A stretch of 64,000 nt of DNA, from contig NZ_CP108080.1 in assembly GCF_036181745.1 (NCBI RefSeq), positions 620,001 to 684,000 on the forward strand, in the 5' to 3' direction. The stretch comes from Streptomyces sp. NBC_00259 (GTDB taxonomy: Bacteria > Actinomycetota > Actinomycetes > Streptomycetales > Streptomycetaceae). Shown piece after piece: positions 1 to 7,972 of the stretch. The notes beneath the pieces are model-generated. The model made no database searches. It was not told where the DNA came from and was given only the letters and a program-made list of their open reading frames with translations. The translations under genes and the position numbers were made by a program. Position 1 is the first letter of the stretch. Each line of letters starts with the position of its first letter.

Positions 1-305
1 TCCGGACGGGCCGGTACCTGCGCGCGCCGGTCCGGGGCGCCGGTGCCGAGCAGCCGGTCGCGTACCGCCGCCGCCCCGGGCGCCTGCGGCGGGTCACCGC
101 GCTCGCGCGCCTCGCAGGCCGTGCCCGCGACCTTCCTGGCGAACCACATCTGCGCACCGGGTGCACGGCCGGGTCCCGCCTCGGGCCGGCCGGCCGGTGG
201 CGGGAAGCGGCTGTCGGACCGGTAACGGATGGTGCGCGCAGCGACACCGGTACGTCGGGACGGCTCACCGATCGTGAGCAGGGAGGCACTGTCGTCGGTC
301 GTGAG
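1..305 (-). pseudogene. Decayed MerR-family regulator, running off the left edge
   Basis: The minus strand is open from about 305 to the window edge. At 281-222 it reads LLTIGEPSRRTGVAARTIRY, close to the helix-turn-helix start of MerR regulators (IGELARRTGVSVRTIRYY is typical). About 30 residues later comes MWFARKVAGT and an Ala-rich stretch instead of the usual MerR effector region. No ATG, GTG or TTG lies in frame where the N-terminus should begin: the codon before TTDDSAS is CTC. Seen: HTH similarity, no stop, no start. Inferred: an inactivated, internally shortened MerR gene. The part beyond the edge cannot be judged. Confidence 0.4.
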
Positions 306-464
306 CGCGGTTCCGGACCTTTGAGCGGCTGGAGACTCACCCCCGAGCGCCGAGCCTCCGTCACTCTGCGTGACAACCCCCGGCGTGGCCCGGGCCGTCG
401 GAGTAGCGTGGGAACTCCAGTCTTGCGCGTCCAGGTTCGCGAAGCGTGGCGATGAGGGGCTGTC

Positions 465-1295
465 GTGTCTACGTCAAGTCATGCGGTGTTCGGTGCTCCC
501 TGCTGGGTGAGCCTCATGGCTCGTGACCTGCCTGCCGCAGAGGACTTCTACGCGGCGGTGCTCGGCTGGGTCTTCCGGCCCACCCGGCTGGGCGAGGAGT
601 TCTCCGTCGCGTTCCTCGACGGGACTCCGGTCGCCGGTATGGGGGCGCTCGCCCACAGTCTCAAGGCGCCGGTGGCGTGGACGCCGTACTTCGCCGTCGA
701 CGACGCGGACGCCGCGGCGTCCCGGATCTGCGAGCGCAGCGCCACCGTCGCGGTCGGTCCGCTCAGTTTCGGCACCGGGCGGGCCGCGCTGGCCTCGGAC
801 CGGGACGGTGCCGTCTTCGGCATCTGGCAGGGCCAGGCCATTCCCGACTGGAGCGTGGGCACCGACAAGGCGCCGGCCTGGCTGGAACTGCGCACCCGGG
901 ACGCCTTCGACGCGGCGATCTTCTACGCCGAGGTGCTCGACTGGGCCTGCGGCCAGGCCGGTTGCTGCCAGGTGGCCTACGAGGACGACCACGTCGTGCT
1001 CCGCCACTACGGCAACACCGTCGCCCGCATCACCGGCGGTGCGATCGGGGAGGCTCCCGACCCGCAGGTCCGGCCCCGCTGGCATGTGTACTTCTACGTG
1101 CCCGACGTCGAGTTCGCCGTCCGCACGGCGGTCAAACTCGGCGGCAGCACGGTCTCGCCGACGGAACCGTCCGACGCCGATGCCTGGGTCACCCTGAGCG
1201 ACCCCGACGGCGGGCTCTTCACCGTCACCTCGCGCGATCCGGCCGCGCCGCCGGCCGGGCCCGGGCAGTCGGCCGAGCAGCCCAGCCGCTCCTGA
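465..1295 (+). CDS. VOC-family protein with two glyoxalase-like domains
   Basis: 276 residues with two tandem vicinal-oxygen-chelate repeats, about residues 8-125 (PCWVSLMARDLPAAEDFY) and 140-260 (WLELRTRDAFDAAIFYAEVL). Such double-domain proteins in actinomycetes are usually annotated as glyoxalase/bleomycin-resistance proteins or hydroxylases; the substrate cannot be read from sequence. The GTG start at 465 is preceded by GAGGGG at 453-458. It is a single gene, convergent with the fusion gene that ends at 1426. Confidence 0.8.
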   Translation: MSTSSHAVFGAPCWVSLMARDLPAAEDFYAAVLGWVFRPTRLGEEFSVAFLDGTPVAGMGALAHSLKAPVAWTPYFAVDDADAAASRICERSATVAVGPLSFGTGRAALASDRDGAVFGIWQGQAIPDWSVGTDKAPAWLELRTRDAFDAAIFYAEVLDWACGQAGCCQVAYEDDHVVLRHYGNTVARITGGAIGEAPDPQVRPRWHVYFYVPDVEFAVRTAVKLGGSTVSPTEPSDADAWVTLSDPDGGLFTVTSRDPAAPPAGPGQSAEQPSRS

Positions 1296-1425
1296 CGACG
1301 GCCTCGCGGACATCCTGGCCGACGAGCGACGGCCCGGTGCGCCAGGTGCCGCCGCCGATGGGGCACCGGCGTCCTGACGCACCGGACCGAAGCAGCGGCC
1401 GGGCGGCTGCGGTGGGCGGCAGAGG

Positions 1426-3651
1426 TCACCCCGCAGCGGTGTCGGGGATCCACGAGCCGTGGATCATGGCGGGGACCCGGCGCGGCAGATGGACGGTGGC
1501 CACCGGCGGCAGTGACAGGTCCGAGGCGTCCAGGACGAGCATCCTGGACGCGTCGGCGTTCAGGTCGCTGACGACGGTCAGCAGATACCCGGCGTCCTCG
1601 TCGGTCGCGCCCGCGGCCGGGACGAAGACTGCCTCGCTGGGGAGCTGACCGTTGCCCACGGGGAGCAACTGGCGCTTCCCGGTACGCCGGTCGTACTTGA
1701 CCAGGGTGTGGTTGCCGACGCCGCGGTCGTCGGGGAAGGACAGCGCGTACTGGTAGCGGTGCTCGCGGCCGGTGTACGCCTCGTTGATCGTCGGGAACTC
1801 CACGGTCAGGTCGTCGATCTGCTCCTCGGCGACCCGGCCGGCCGTCAGGTCGACCGTCCATCGCCGGGTGCGGGAGCCGGAGTTGGGCTCGGCGCCGCGG
1901 TCGGGGGCGCCGACCCACCAGTTCCAGGAGCGCTGCCAGCCGTCACGGCCCACCGCGGGGCCCTCGATGACGATACGGCCCTGTGCGTCCTCGTACGCGT
2001 TGGCGAAGTGCATCCCGAATCCAGGCAGGATGTCGAACCAACGGACCCGCGACGCCCCTCCGTTCCTCCTGGGCATGACGCCGATCCGCGCCTGCTGGAC
2101 GTCGCTCCAGGCGTACGGGATGCCGGAGTGCTCGCCCGGGTCGAAGGTGACCGATCCCTCCAGGAACACCACGTGGTGCTCGGTGATGACGAAGTCGTGC
2201 TTCAGCGCGGCGCCGGCTCCCGGGACTTCCTGGCTCTGCAGGACCTGCCCGTCCGGCGAGGCGACGTGGTGGATCAGGAAGGGCGAGGAGGCGAAGAAGT
2301 GGAGTTCACCGGTTTCCGGATCCTCCTTGGGGTGGGCGGTCATCGCGGAGGTCAGCCTGCCGCCGAAGTCGTACGCGCCCACGGTCTCCAGGTCGCCGGT
2401 GAGCTCGACCAGTTCCGCGGCGTCGGCGCGGCCGGCGGGGCGGGCGGTCGCGGCGATGGGCGCGGCGGCGGCGGTCAGCTGGACGAAGGCGATGCCCAGA
2501 CCGAGCCCGATGAGGACACTGGGGCCGAGCAGGTCTCCGAGGAAGCTGCCCCGGGCGGAGATGCGGGTGAGCCAGAGCAGTCCGGCGGACTGAGCCAGCA
2601 GTCCCGCGGCGAGTGTGAGGTGCGGGCCGAGCCTGCGGGCGAGTCGCGGTGCGGCCCATGAGCCGAGCATGTTCGCGACGGCCAGCGGCAGTTGGGACAC
2701 TCCGGCTTCCAACGGACCCGCACCCAGCACCTGCTGCTGGTGGAGGGGGAGGAAGAAGAACAGTCCGACCCATACGGCGCCGAGCAGCGCCATGACCAGG
2801 TTGGCCGGTGCGACCGGGCCCTGGGCGAACAGCCGTGGTGGCACCAGGGGTTCTCGGTGGCGGCGCTCGATCAGTACGAGGAGGACGAGCAAGGCGGCGG
2901 CCACCGCCAGGGAACCCAGCACCGGCGGAGCGCCCCACCCTGCGCTGCGGGCGGTCGTGAGGCCGTGGACGAGGGCGACGAGTCCGGCGGTGACGGCGAG
3001 CGCGCCGGCGATGTCGAGGGGGCGTCGGGCCTCACGGGACGGAGGAGCGACCGCGGGCACCAGGGCGACGGTCGCGGCGAGGACGACGACAGCGCCGAGC
3101 CCGGCCGCGTGGAAGACCCAGGACCATCCCAGGCCTTCGGTGAGTACGCCGCCGGCCAGGACGCCGGCCGCTCCCCCGGCACCGGAGACCGCTCCCCACA
3201 CCCCCAGGGCTCCGCCGCGCCGGGGTCCCGGCGGGAAGAGCCGCATGACCAGGGAGAGCGCGGCGGGCGCCACCGCGGCGGCCCCCACGCCCTGCAGAGT
3301 GCGTGCGGTGAGCAGCGTCCAGGGCGCGGTGGCCAGGCCCGCCCCGAACGAGGCGGCCGCGAAGAGCGCGAGTCCCGCGAGCAGGACCCGGCGCCTTCCG
3401 AGGAGATCGGCGGCCCGTCCGCCCAGCAGGAGCAGCGCCCCGAAGGCGAGCCCGTAGGAGTTCACGACCCAGGACAGGCCGCTGCCGGTCAGGCCGATGC
3501 CGTCACGGATCGCGGGAAGGGCGACGTTGACGACGGACGTGCTCAGTGTGACCACGAACTGGGCGCCGGCCAGGGCCGCCAGCGCGAGGCCGGGCCGTGT
3601 GCCCGGCGGGCCCCCGGTCTTCGCAGCTGACCCGAGCCGGCTTCTGGACAT
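1426..3651 (-). CDS. Chimeric protein: truncated MFS transporter fused in frame to truncated carotenoid oxygenase
   Basis: Counted from the longest start (GTG 3681) the frame has 751 residues. The ATG at 3651 (residue 11), preceded by GGAAGAG, is the better start. Residues 30-410 are a DHA2-type MFS drug transporter (TM1 with VVNVALPAI, motif A GRAADLLGRRR, SWVVNSYGLAF) that stops after about 11 helices at GLGLGIAFVQL. From about residue 423 the sequence becomes a carotenoid/lignostilbene oxygenase (ELTGDLETVGAYDFGG). That half lacks roughly 150 N-terminal residues but keeps the four iron-ligand histidines expected for the family: His450 (TAHPKEDP), His495 (KHDFVIT), His558 (MHFANAYED) and His741 (IHGSWIP). 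The junction lies near 2435-2455 in GCG-rich DNA. Inferred: a deletion joined two co-directional neighbours. The product may be non-functional, since both parents are incomplete. The TetR gene behind it and the operator in front suggest transcription is still regulated. Confidence 0.8.
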   Translation of the reverse strand: MSRSRLGSAAKTGGPPGTRPGLALAALAGAQFVVTLSTSVVNVALPAIRDGIGLTGSGLSWVVNSYGLAFGALLLLGGRAADLLGRRRVLLAGLALFAAASFGAGLATAPWTLLTARTLQGVGAAAVAPAALSLVMRLFPPGPRRGGALGVWGAVSGAGGAAGVLAGGVLTEGLGWSWVFHAAGLGAVVVLAATVALVPAVAPPSREARRPLDIAGALAVTAGLVALVHGLTTARSAGWGAPPVLGSLAVAAALLVLLVLIERRHREPLVPPRLFAQGPVAPANLVMALLGAVWVGLFFFLPLHQQQVLGAGPLEAGVSQLPLAVANMLGSWAAPRLARRLGPHLTLAAGLLAQSAGLLWLTRISARGSFLGDLLGPSVLIGLGLGIAFVQLTAAAAPIAATARPAGRADAAELVELTGDLETVGAYDFGGRLTSAMTAHPKEDPETGELHFFASSPFLIHHVASPDGQVLQSQEVPGAGAALKHDFVITEHHVVFLEGSVTFDPGEHSGIPYAWSDVQQARIGVMPRRNGGASRVRWFDILPGFGMHFANAYEDAQGRIVIEGPAVGRDGWQRSWNWWVGAPDRGAEPNSGSRTRRWTVDLTAGRVAEEQIDDLTVEFPTINEAYTGREHRYQYALSFPDDRGVGNHTLVKYDRRTGKRQLLPVGNGQLPSEAVFVPAAGATDEDAGYLLTVVSDLNADASRMLVLDASDLSLPPVATVHLPRRVPAMIHGSWIPDTAAG

Positions 3652-3667
3652 TAGAACGCTCTTCCAT

Positions 3668-3685
3668 GTGTGGTTAACCACTCAC
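3668..3685. promoter_or_regulatory. Probable TetR operator before the MFS fusion gene
   Basis: GTGTGGTTAACCACTCAC contains the perfect palindrome GTGGTTAACCAC. It shares AACCACTCACT (3676-3686) with the site in front of the TetR gene at 4322-4341. It lies about 17 bases upstream of the ATG at 3651 and overlaps the alternative GTG at 3681, which argues against that GTG as the start. Confidence 0.6.
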
Positions 3686-3754
3686 TAATCAGGGACAAGA
3701 AACGGCGGCCGTCGGACGCAGCGGTCCGCCGGCCGCCCTCGGGCCGGGCGGCGG

Positions 3755-4321
3755 TCAGTAGTGCGTGATACCCGCGGCCAGCGTGCGCGTCCACGGCGCG
3801 TCGACCGATCCCACGTCGATCGAGACCAGCAGGTGACAGAGCATGCCGACGGCGAAGAACTCCTGGATCTGCTGCTCACCGCCGCCGGACGCACCACGGA
3901 CGTACTCGACCGTACGGGCGTATCCCGCCCGCACCGCGTCACGGATCGCGGGCTCGGAGACGGCCGCCGCCTGGGCGTGCAGCTGCACCAGCATCAGGTC
4001 GTTGTCGCTGATCAGACGGGCGTACGCGTCTCCCATCGAGGCGAGCACCGCTTCGGGCGCGCTGCTCTTGGCCTCCGCGGCGCCGCCCTCCAGGGCCGCC
4101 CGCACCCTGACGAAGCAGTGCTCGACGACCGCGACGAAGAGGGACTCCTTGTTGGGGAACAGCCGGTAGACGTACGCCTGGGAGATCCCGGCCGCCTTGG
4201 CCACTTCCGTGGTCGTGGTGCCGAAGTACCCCCGAGCCGCGAAGGCGCCGATGGCGGTGCGCAGCACCGTCTCCCGGCGCTCCTCGGCTGTGGACAGTTG
4301 GCGTTGCCGTTCCGTGTTCAT
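3755..4321 (-). CDS. TetR-family transcriptional regulator
   Basis: 188 residues from the ATG at 4321 (MNTERQRQLST). The frame extends to 4390, but that would run through the operator. The N-terminal HTH is clear: RETVLRTAIGAFAARGYFGT then TTTEVAKAAGISQAYVYRLF, NKESLF. The C-terminal ligand domain is of ordinary TetR length. It is transcribed in the same direction as the MFS/oxygenase fusion, 103 bases upstream of it, and similar inverted repeats precede both genes. By analogy with TetR/MFS pairs it probably represses itself and the exporter in response to a small molecule, which is unknown. Confidence 0.85.
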   Translation of the reverse strand: MNTERQRQLSTAEERRETVLRTAIGAFAARGYFGTTTTEVAKAAGISQAYVYRLFPNKESLFVAVVEHCFVRVRAALEGGAAEAKSSAPEAVLASMGDAYARLISDNDLMLVQLHAQAAAVSEPAIRDAVRAGYARTVEYVRGASGGGEQQIQEFFAVGMLCHLLVSIDVGSVDAPWTRTLAAGITHY

Positions 4322-4341
4322 GTGAGTACTCAACCACTCAC
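4322..4341. promoter_or_regulatory. Probable TetR autoregulatory operator
   Basis: GTGAGTACTCAACCACTCAC has inverted half-sites GTGAGT and ACTCAC separated by eight bases. It directly abuts the TetR start codon at 4321. Its right half is identical to the site at 3676-3686. Confidence 0.6.
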
Positions 4342-4436
4342 TCTTTGGGCTGTCAACCCGCACCGCGCCCACGCCCTCCCGGGCAGCCATCGGCCGACGC
4401 CGTCACCGAGCGGCGTTTTCTCATACATTGGGAGAT

Positions 4437-5549
4437 ATGTCGTTCCCACGGCCTGGTCGTGCCGTTGCCACCGCCACAGCGGTGGCAGCGCTCGCCGGTC
4501 TCGCCGCCTGCGGGACCGTCGGCGAGGCGGGCGACGACCCGGACCCGAGCGGCTCCGGCAAGGACAGCTTCACGATCGGGCTGTTGCTTCCCGATACGCA
4601 CACCGCTCGCTGGGCGACCGCCGACAATCCCCTGATCATGAAGCGGATCAAGGAACTGTGCCCGGGCTGCAAGGTGACGCACGCCTACGCCTCGGCGGAC
4701 GTGGCCACCCAGCAGCAGCAGATCGAATCCATGATCGCGAACGGCGCCAAGGTCCTGATCCTCGATCCCGTCGACGACAAGGCGCTGCGCTCCTCGATCG
4801 CCCGGGCCCGGGACGCGGACGTCCCGGTGGTCTCGTACGACCGTCTCGCCGAGGGACCCATCGCGGCCTACTCCAGCTACGACTCCGAGGAGATCGGACG
4901 GATCCAGGCCCAGGAGCTGCTCAAGGCGATGGGGCCCAAGGCGCGCGACGGACAGATCGTGATGATGAACGGTGATCCCACCGATCCCAACACCCGGGCG
5001 CTGGTGAAGGGCGCGCGCTCCGTCCTCGACGGCAAGGTCAAGATCGGGCGGTCATACTACACCGCCGGCTGGATACCGGAGAACGCGTTCAGGAACATGT
5101 CCGCCGCCATCGCGGAGCTGGGCGCGGACAGGATCGACGGGGTCCTGGCGGCCAACGACGGGCTGGCGGGAGGCGTGGTCACCGCGCTCAAGGCCGCCGA
5201 CATGAAACCCCTGCCGCCCGTGACGGGTCAAGACGCCGACCTCTCGGCGATACGACGCATCCTCAAGGGCGAGCAGTACGTCACCGTCTACAAGTCCTTC
5301 GAGGCAGAGGCCAACGCCGCCGCGGAGATGGCCGTCGCACTGGGCCGCGGCGAGAAGCTCGACTCCATCGCCAAGGATCGCGTCAGCAATGACACGAGCG
5401 ATGACATCCCGGCCGTTCTCGGCCCGCTCGTCCCCGTGACCCGCGACAACATCGAGGAGACGGTCGTCAAGAGCGGCCTCTACACGGTCGACCAGATCTG
5501 CACCCCGGCGGTCGCGATCGACTGCCGGGAAGCCGGACTCAGCCCCTAG
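4437..5549 (+). CDS. Sugar ABC transporter substrate-binding lipoprotein (xylose/ribose type)
   Basis: 370 residues with a lipoprotein signal (lipobox LAGLAAC), then a type I periplasmic-binding fold: FTIGLLLPDTHTARW, QQQIESMIANGAKVLILDP, VVSYDRL. It resembles XylF-type proteins of the Peripla_BP_4 family. The start is uncertain: TTG at 4428 or ATG at 4437. A GGGAG lies only two to three bases from the ATG, while TACATT at 4424-4429 could be a -10 box of a near-leaderless transcript. It is the first gene of an operon with the ATPase and permease. Export of the lipoprotein and capture of a pentose or hexose are inferred from the family. Confidence 0.85.
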   Translation: MSFPRPGRAVATATAVAALAGLAACGTVGEAGDDPDPSGSGKDSFTIGLLLPDTHTARWATADNPLIMKRIKELCPGCKVTHAYASADVATQQQQIESMIANGAKVLILDPVDDKALRSSIARARDADVPVVSYDRLAEGPIAAYSSYDSEEIGRIQAQELLKAMGPKARDGQIVMMNGDPTDPNTRALVKGARSVLDGKVKIGRSYYTAGWIPENAFRNMSAAIAELGADRIDGVLAANDGLAGGVVTALKAADMKPLPPVTGQDADLSAIRRILKGEQYVTVYKSFEAEANAAAEMAVALGRGEKLDSIAKDRVSNDTSDDIPAVLGPLVPVTRDNIEETVVKSGLYTVDQICTPAVAIDCREAGLSP

Positions 5550-5550
5550 C

Positions 5551-5657
5551 GGGCCCCACCGAACGGCCGGTCCCACCGACGGCCGGTCCCACCGAACGCT
5601 CACCGGACGGCAGGCCCCACCGACCAGGGGGACACACCGAACGAACCGGACCCACCA
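5551..5657. repeat. Imperfect tandem repeats, CCCACCGA-type
   Basis: About six copies of CCACCGA or close variants, often followed by ACGG and CCGGTC, at irregular spacing of roughly 16-28 bases between the binding-protein gene and the ATPase gene. No hairpin with a run of T was found. It may be a degenerated repeat spacer. Confidence 0.4.
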
Positions 5658-5687
5658 GGGGCGGGACGCGCGAAGGAGGTGGTTCAT

Positions 5688-6473
5688 GTGGCGAGCACAC
5701 CTCTGCTGGCGCTGCGTGGAATCTGCAAACGGTTCGGCGTCGTCTGGGCCCTCTCGGACGTCGAGCTGGAGATCCACGCCGGGGAGGTCGTCGCGCTGGT
5801 GGGCGACAACGGCGCGGGCAAGTCCACCCTGGTCAAGGTGATCACCGGCGCCGGGCCCGCCGACGAGGGCATGATCGAGTGGAACGGCCGCCCCGTGCGG
5901 ATCTCGCGCCCCCGTGACGCCCAGAGCCTGGGAATCACCAGCGTCTACCAGGACCTCGCGCTGTGCGAGACCCTCGATGTCGTCGGCAACCTCTTCCTCG
6001 GCCATGAGATCGGCAGGTCCGGAGTCCTCGACGAGGTGGCCATGGAGCGCCGGGCCCGGGAACTGGACCTGCTCGACACCCTCTCCCTGCGGATCCCGAG
6101 CGTCCGCGTCCCCGTCGCCTCCCTCTCCGCGGGCCAGCGCCAGACCGTCGCGATCGCGCGCGCCCTCCTCAGCGAGCCCAAGATGCTCATCCTCGACGAA
6201 CCCACCGCCGCACTGGGTGTCCGGCAGACCACCCACTTCCTCGATCTGATCGACGGGCTGCGGGAACGCGGGCTCGGCGTCCTCCTCGTCAGCCACAACC
6301 TCGGGGACGTCAAGGCCGTCGCGGACCATGTCGCGGTGCTCCACCTCGGCCGCAACAACGGCTTCTTCAGCGTGCCGACCACGTCCCAGGAGCAGATCGT
6401 CTCCTCCATCACCGGTGCCACCGACAACGCCGTCACCCATCGTGCGGTCCGGGCCTGGGAGGGAGCGGTGTGA
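5688..6473 (+). CDS. Sugar ABC transporter ATP-binding protein (single ABC domain)
   Basis: 261 residues. The GTG at 5688 is chosen because AAGGAGG lies at 5673-5679; an upstream GTG at 5679 overlaps that Shine-Dalgarno. Walker A is GDNGAGKST, the signature is LSAGQRQ, Walker B is MLILDEPT and the H-loop is VSHN. Most monosaccharide importers of the RbsA/XylG type have two fused ABC domains (about 500 residues). This one has a single domain, as in FrcA-type proteins, so it probably works as a homodimer. The stop overlaps the permease start (GTGA). Confidence 0.88.
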   Translation: MASTPLLALRGICKRFGVVWALSDVELEIHAGEVVALVGDNGAGKSTLVKVITGAGPADEGMIEWNGRPVRISRPRDAQSLGITSVYQDLALCETLDVVGNLFLGHEIGRSGVLDEVAMERRARELDLLDTLSLRIPSVRVPVASLSAGQRQTVAIARALLSEPKMLILDEPTAALGVRQTTHFLDLIDGLRERGLGVLLVSHNLGDVKAVADHVAVLHLGRNNGFFSVPTTSQEQIVSSITGATDNAVTHRAVRAWEGAV

Positions 6474-7762
6474 AGAAAACTCGAGCGTCCGAACAGGCCG
6501 AACCCACCAGGGCGGGCGGCGACTCGGCCCGTGCCGGAACACCCGCTGCCGACGTCGACCGCAGGAGGACGAGCGAAGGGGGCATCCGGGGCTATCTCAG
6601 GGACTTCACCCGCACACTGCGCAGCGGTGAACTCGGATCGCTTCCCGGCATCATCGGCCTGATCGTGATCTGGGCCGTCTTCCAGGGCCTCCACCCTCAG
6701 TTCCTCTCACCGCGCAATCTGTCCAACCTCAGCGTGGACATCGTCGGCACGGGCATGATCGCGCTCGGCATCGTCTTCGTCCTGCTGCTCGGCGAGGTGG
6801 ACCTGTCGGTCGGGTCGGTCAGCGGGCTCACGGCGGCGGTCTTCGCCGTACTGAACGTGAGCAACGGGCTTCCCGAGTGGCTGGCGATCCTCGCCGCCCT
6901 GGTCGTCGGAGCGGCGATCGGGGCCTTTCAGGGCTTCTTCGCGGCCAGGATCGGCGTACCGGCGTTCGTCGTCACCCTGGCGGGACTGCTGGCCTGGAAC
7001 GGCCTCATGCTCTACGTGCTGGGCGCGAGCGGCACCATCAACCTCCATGAAGAGGGCCTGGTTCACGCGCTCACCAGCTACTACTTCCACGACCCGGCCG
7101 TGGCGTACGGACTGGCGGCCCTCAGCGTGGGCGCCTTCTTCGTCGCGTCGTACCGCGACGCCTGCCGCCGCAGGTCCGCCGGCGTGCTGTCCCTGCCGGT
7201 CGCCGTGATCGCCCTGCGCACCGGCGCGGTCGCGCTGGCCGCGTTCGCCGCCGCGTACGTACTGAACCGGTTCGAGGGCCTGCCGCTCGCCCTGCTGATC
7301 TTCCTGGTGTTCGTCGTCGGCCTCAACTTCCTCCTTCGCCGCACGTTCTACGGACGGAAGATCGTCTCCATCGGCGGCGGCGCCGAGGCGGCCCGCCGCG
7401 CCGGCATGAACGTGGTGTGGCTGCGGATCTCGGCGTTCATGGTGTCCGGGACCCTCGCCGCCGTGGGCGGGCTCTTCCTGGCCTCACGCGTCGCGGCGGT
7501 GGGCCAGACCTCGGGCTCCAGCATCCTGCTGATCAACGCCATCGCCGCGGCCGTCATCGGTGGTGTCAGCCTGTTCGGCGGCCGGGGTACGACCTGGGCC
7601 GTCCTGCTCGGCATGCTCGTGATCCAGTCGATCGCGTCGGGCATGGTGCTCCTCGGCATCCCGACGCCGATGCAGTCCGTGATCACCGGTGGGGTGCTGC
7701 TCGCCGCCGTGACCCTCGACTCGCTGTCGCGGATCTCGCAGAAGGCCCACGGCAGGGCCTGA
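6470..7762 (+). CDS. Sugar ABC transporter permease (XylH-like)
   Basis: 430 residues, BPD_transp_2 family. A charged N-terminal tail of about 60 residues is followed by around ten hydrophobic segments. Family motifs include GMIALGIVFVLLLGEVDLS, GFFAARIGVPAFVVTLAG and SIGGGAEAARRAGMNV near the coupling region. The GTG start overlaps the ATPase stop, so translation is probably coupled. It forms the membrane pore of the 4437-7762 importer. The length and central loop are typical of the longer XylH subgroup. Confidence 0.88.
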   Translation: MKKTRASEQAEPTRAGGDSARAGTPAADVDRRRTSEGGIRGYLRDFTRTLRSGELGSLPGIIGLIVIWAVFQGLHPQFLSPRNLSNLSVDIVGTGMIALGIVFVLLLGEVDLSVGSVSGLTAAVFAVLNVSNGLPEWLAILAALVVGAAIGAFQGFFAARIGVPAFVVTLAGLLAWNGLMLYVLGASGTINLHEEGLVHALTSYYFHDPAVAYGLAALSVGAFFVASYRDACRRRSAGVLSLPVAVIALRTGAVALAAFAAAYVLNRFEGLPLALLIFLVFVVGLNFLLRRTFYGRKIVSIGGGAEAARRAGMNVVWLRISAFMVSGTLAAVGGLFLASRVAAVGQTSGSSILLINAIAAAVIGGVSLFGGRGTTWAVLLGMLVIQSIASGMVLLGIPTPMQSVITGGVLLAAVTLDSLSRISQKAHGRA

Positions 7763-7800
7763 GCTGCCACCCTCGGCCACCGCCGACGCGGGTTGGTACG

Positions 7801-7832
7801 CCGTCGACGCGGCGTCGATGCGCCGTCGACGG
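7801..7832 (+). terminator. Terminator-like hairpin after the sugar transporter operon
   Basis: Arms CCGTCGAC (7801-7808) and GTCGACGG (7825-7832) pair perfectly. An inner GGCG/CGCC stem closes a six-base loop. No T-run follows, which is common in Streptomyces. It lies 38 bases after the permease stop. Confidence 0.4.
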
Positions 7833-7972
7833 TGCCTCGATGCGGATGGCGTGGCGCCGATGCGGATATTGCGGATGTTGCCGTCCTGGATCTGGTGTTC
7901 CGCCGTAGCGGTGTGGTCCACTCCGCTTCGGGCCGGGCGCGGGCGCGCCGGCCGTCGTCGAGAGGACAGCAG

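Noticed and set aside
43..225. 60-residue plus-strand frame at the left edge
   Set aside because: No Shine-Dalgarno and low complexity; the opposite strand carries the MerR-like remnant.
3652..3681. GTG at 3681 as the start of the MFS fusion
   Set aside because: It falls in the operator palindrome, while ATG 3651 has a Shine-Dalgarno and the usual N-terminal length.
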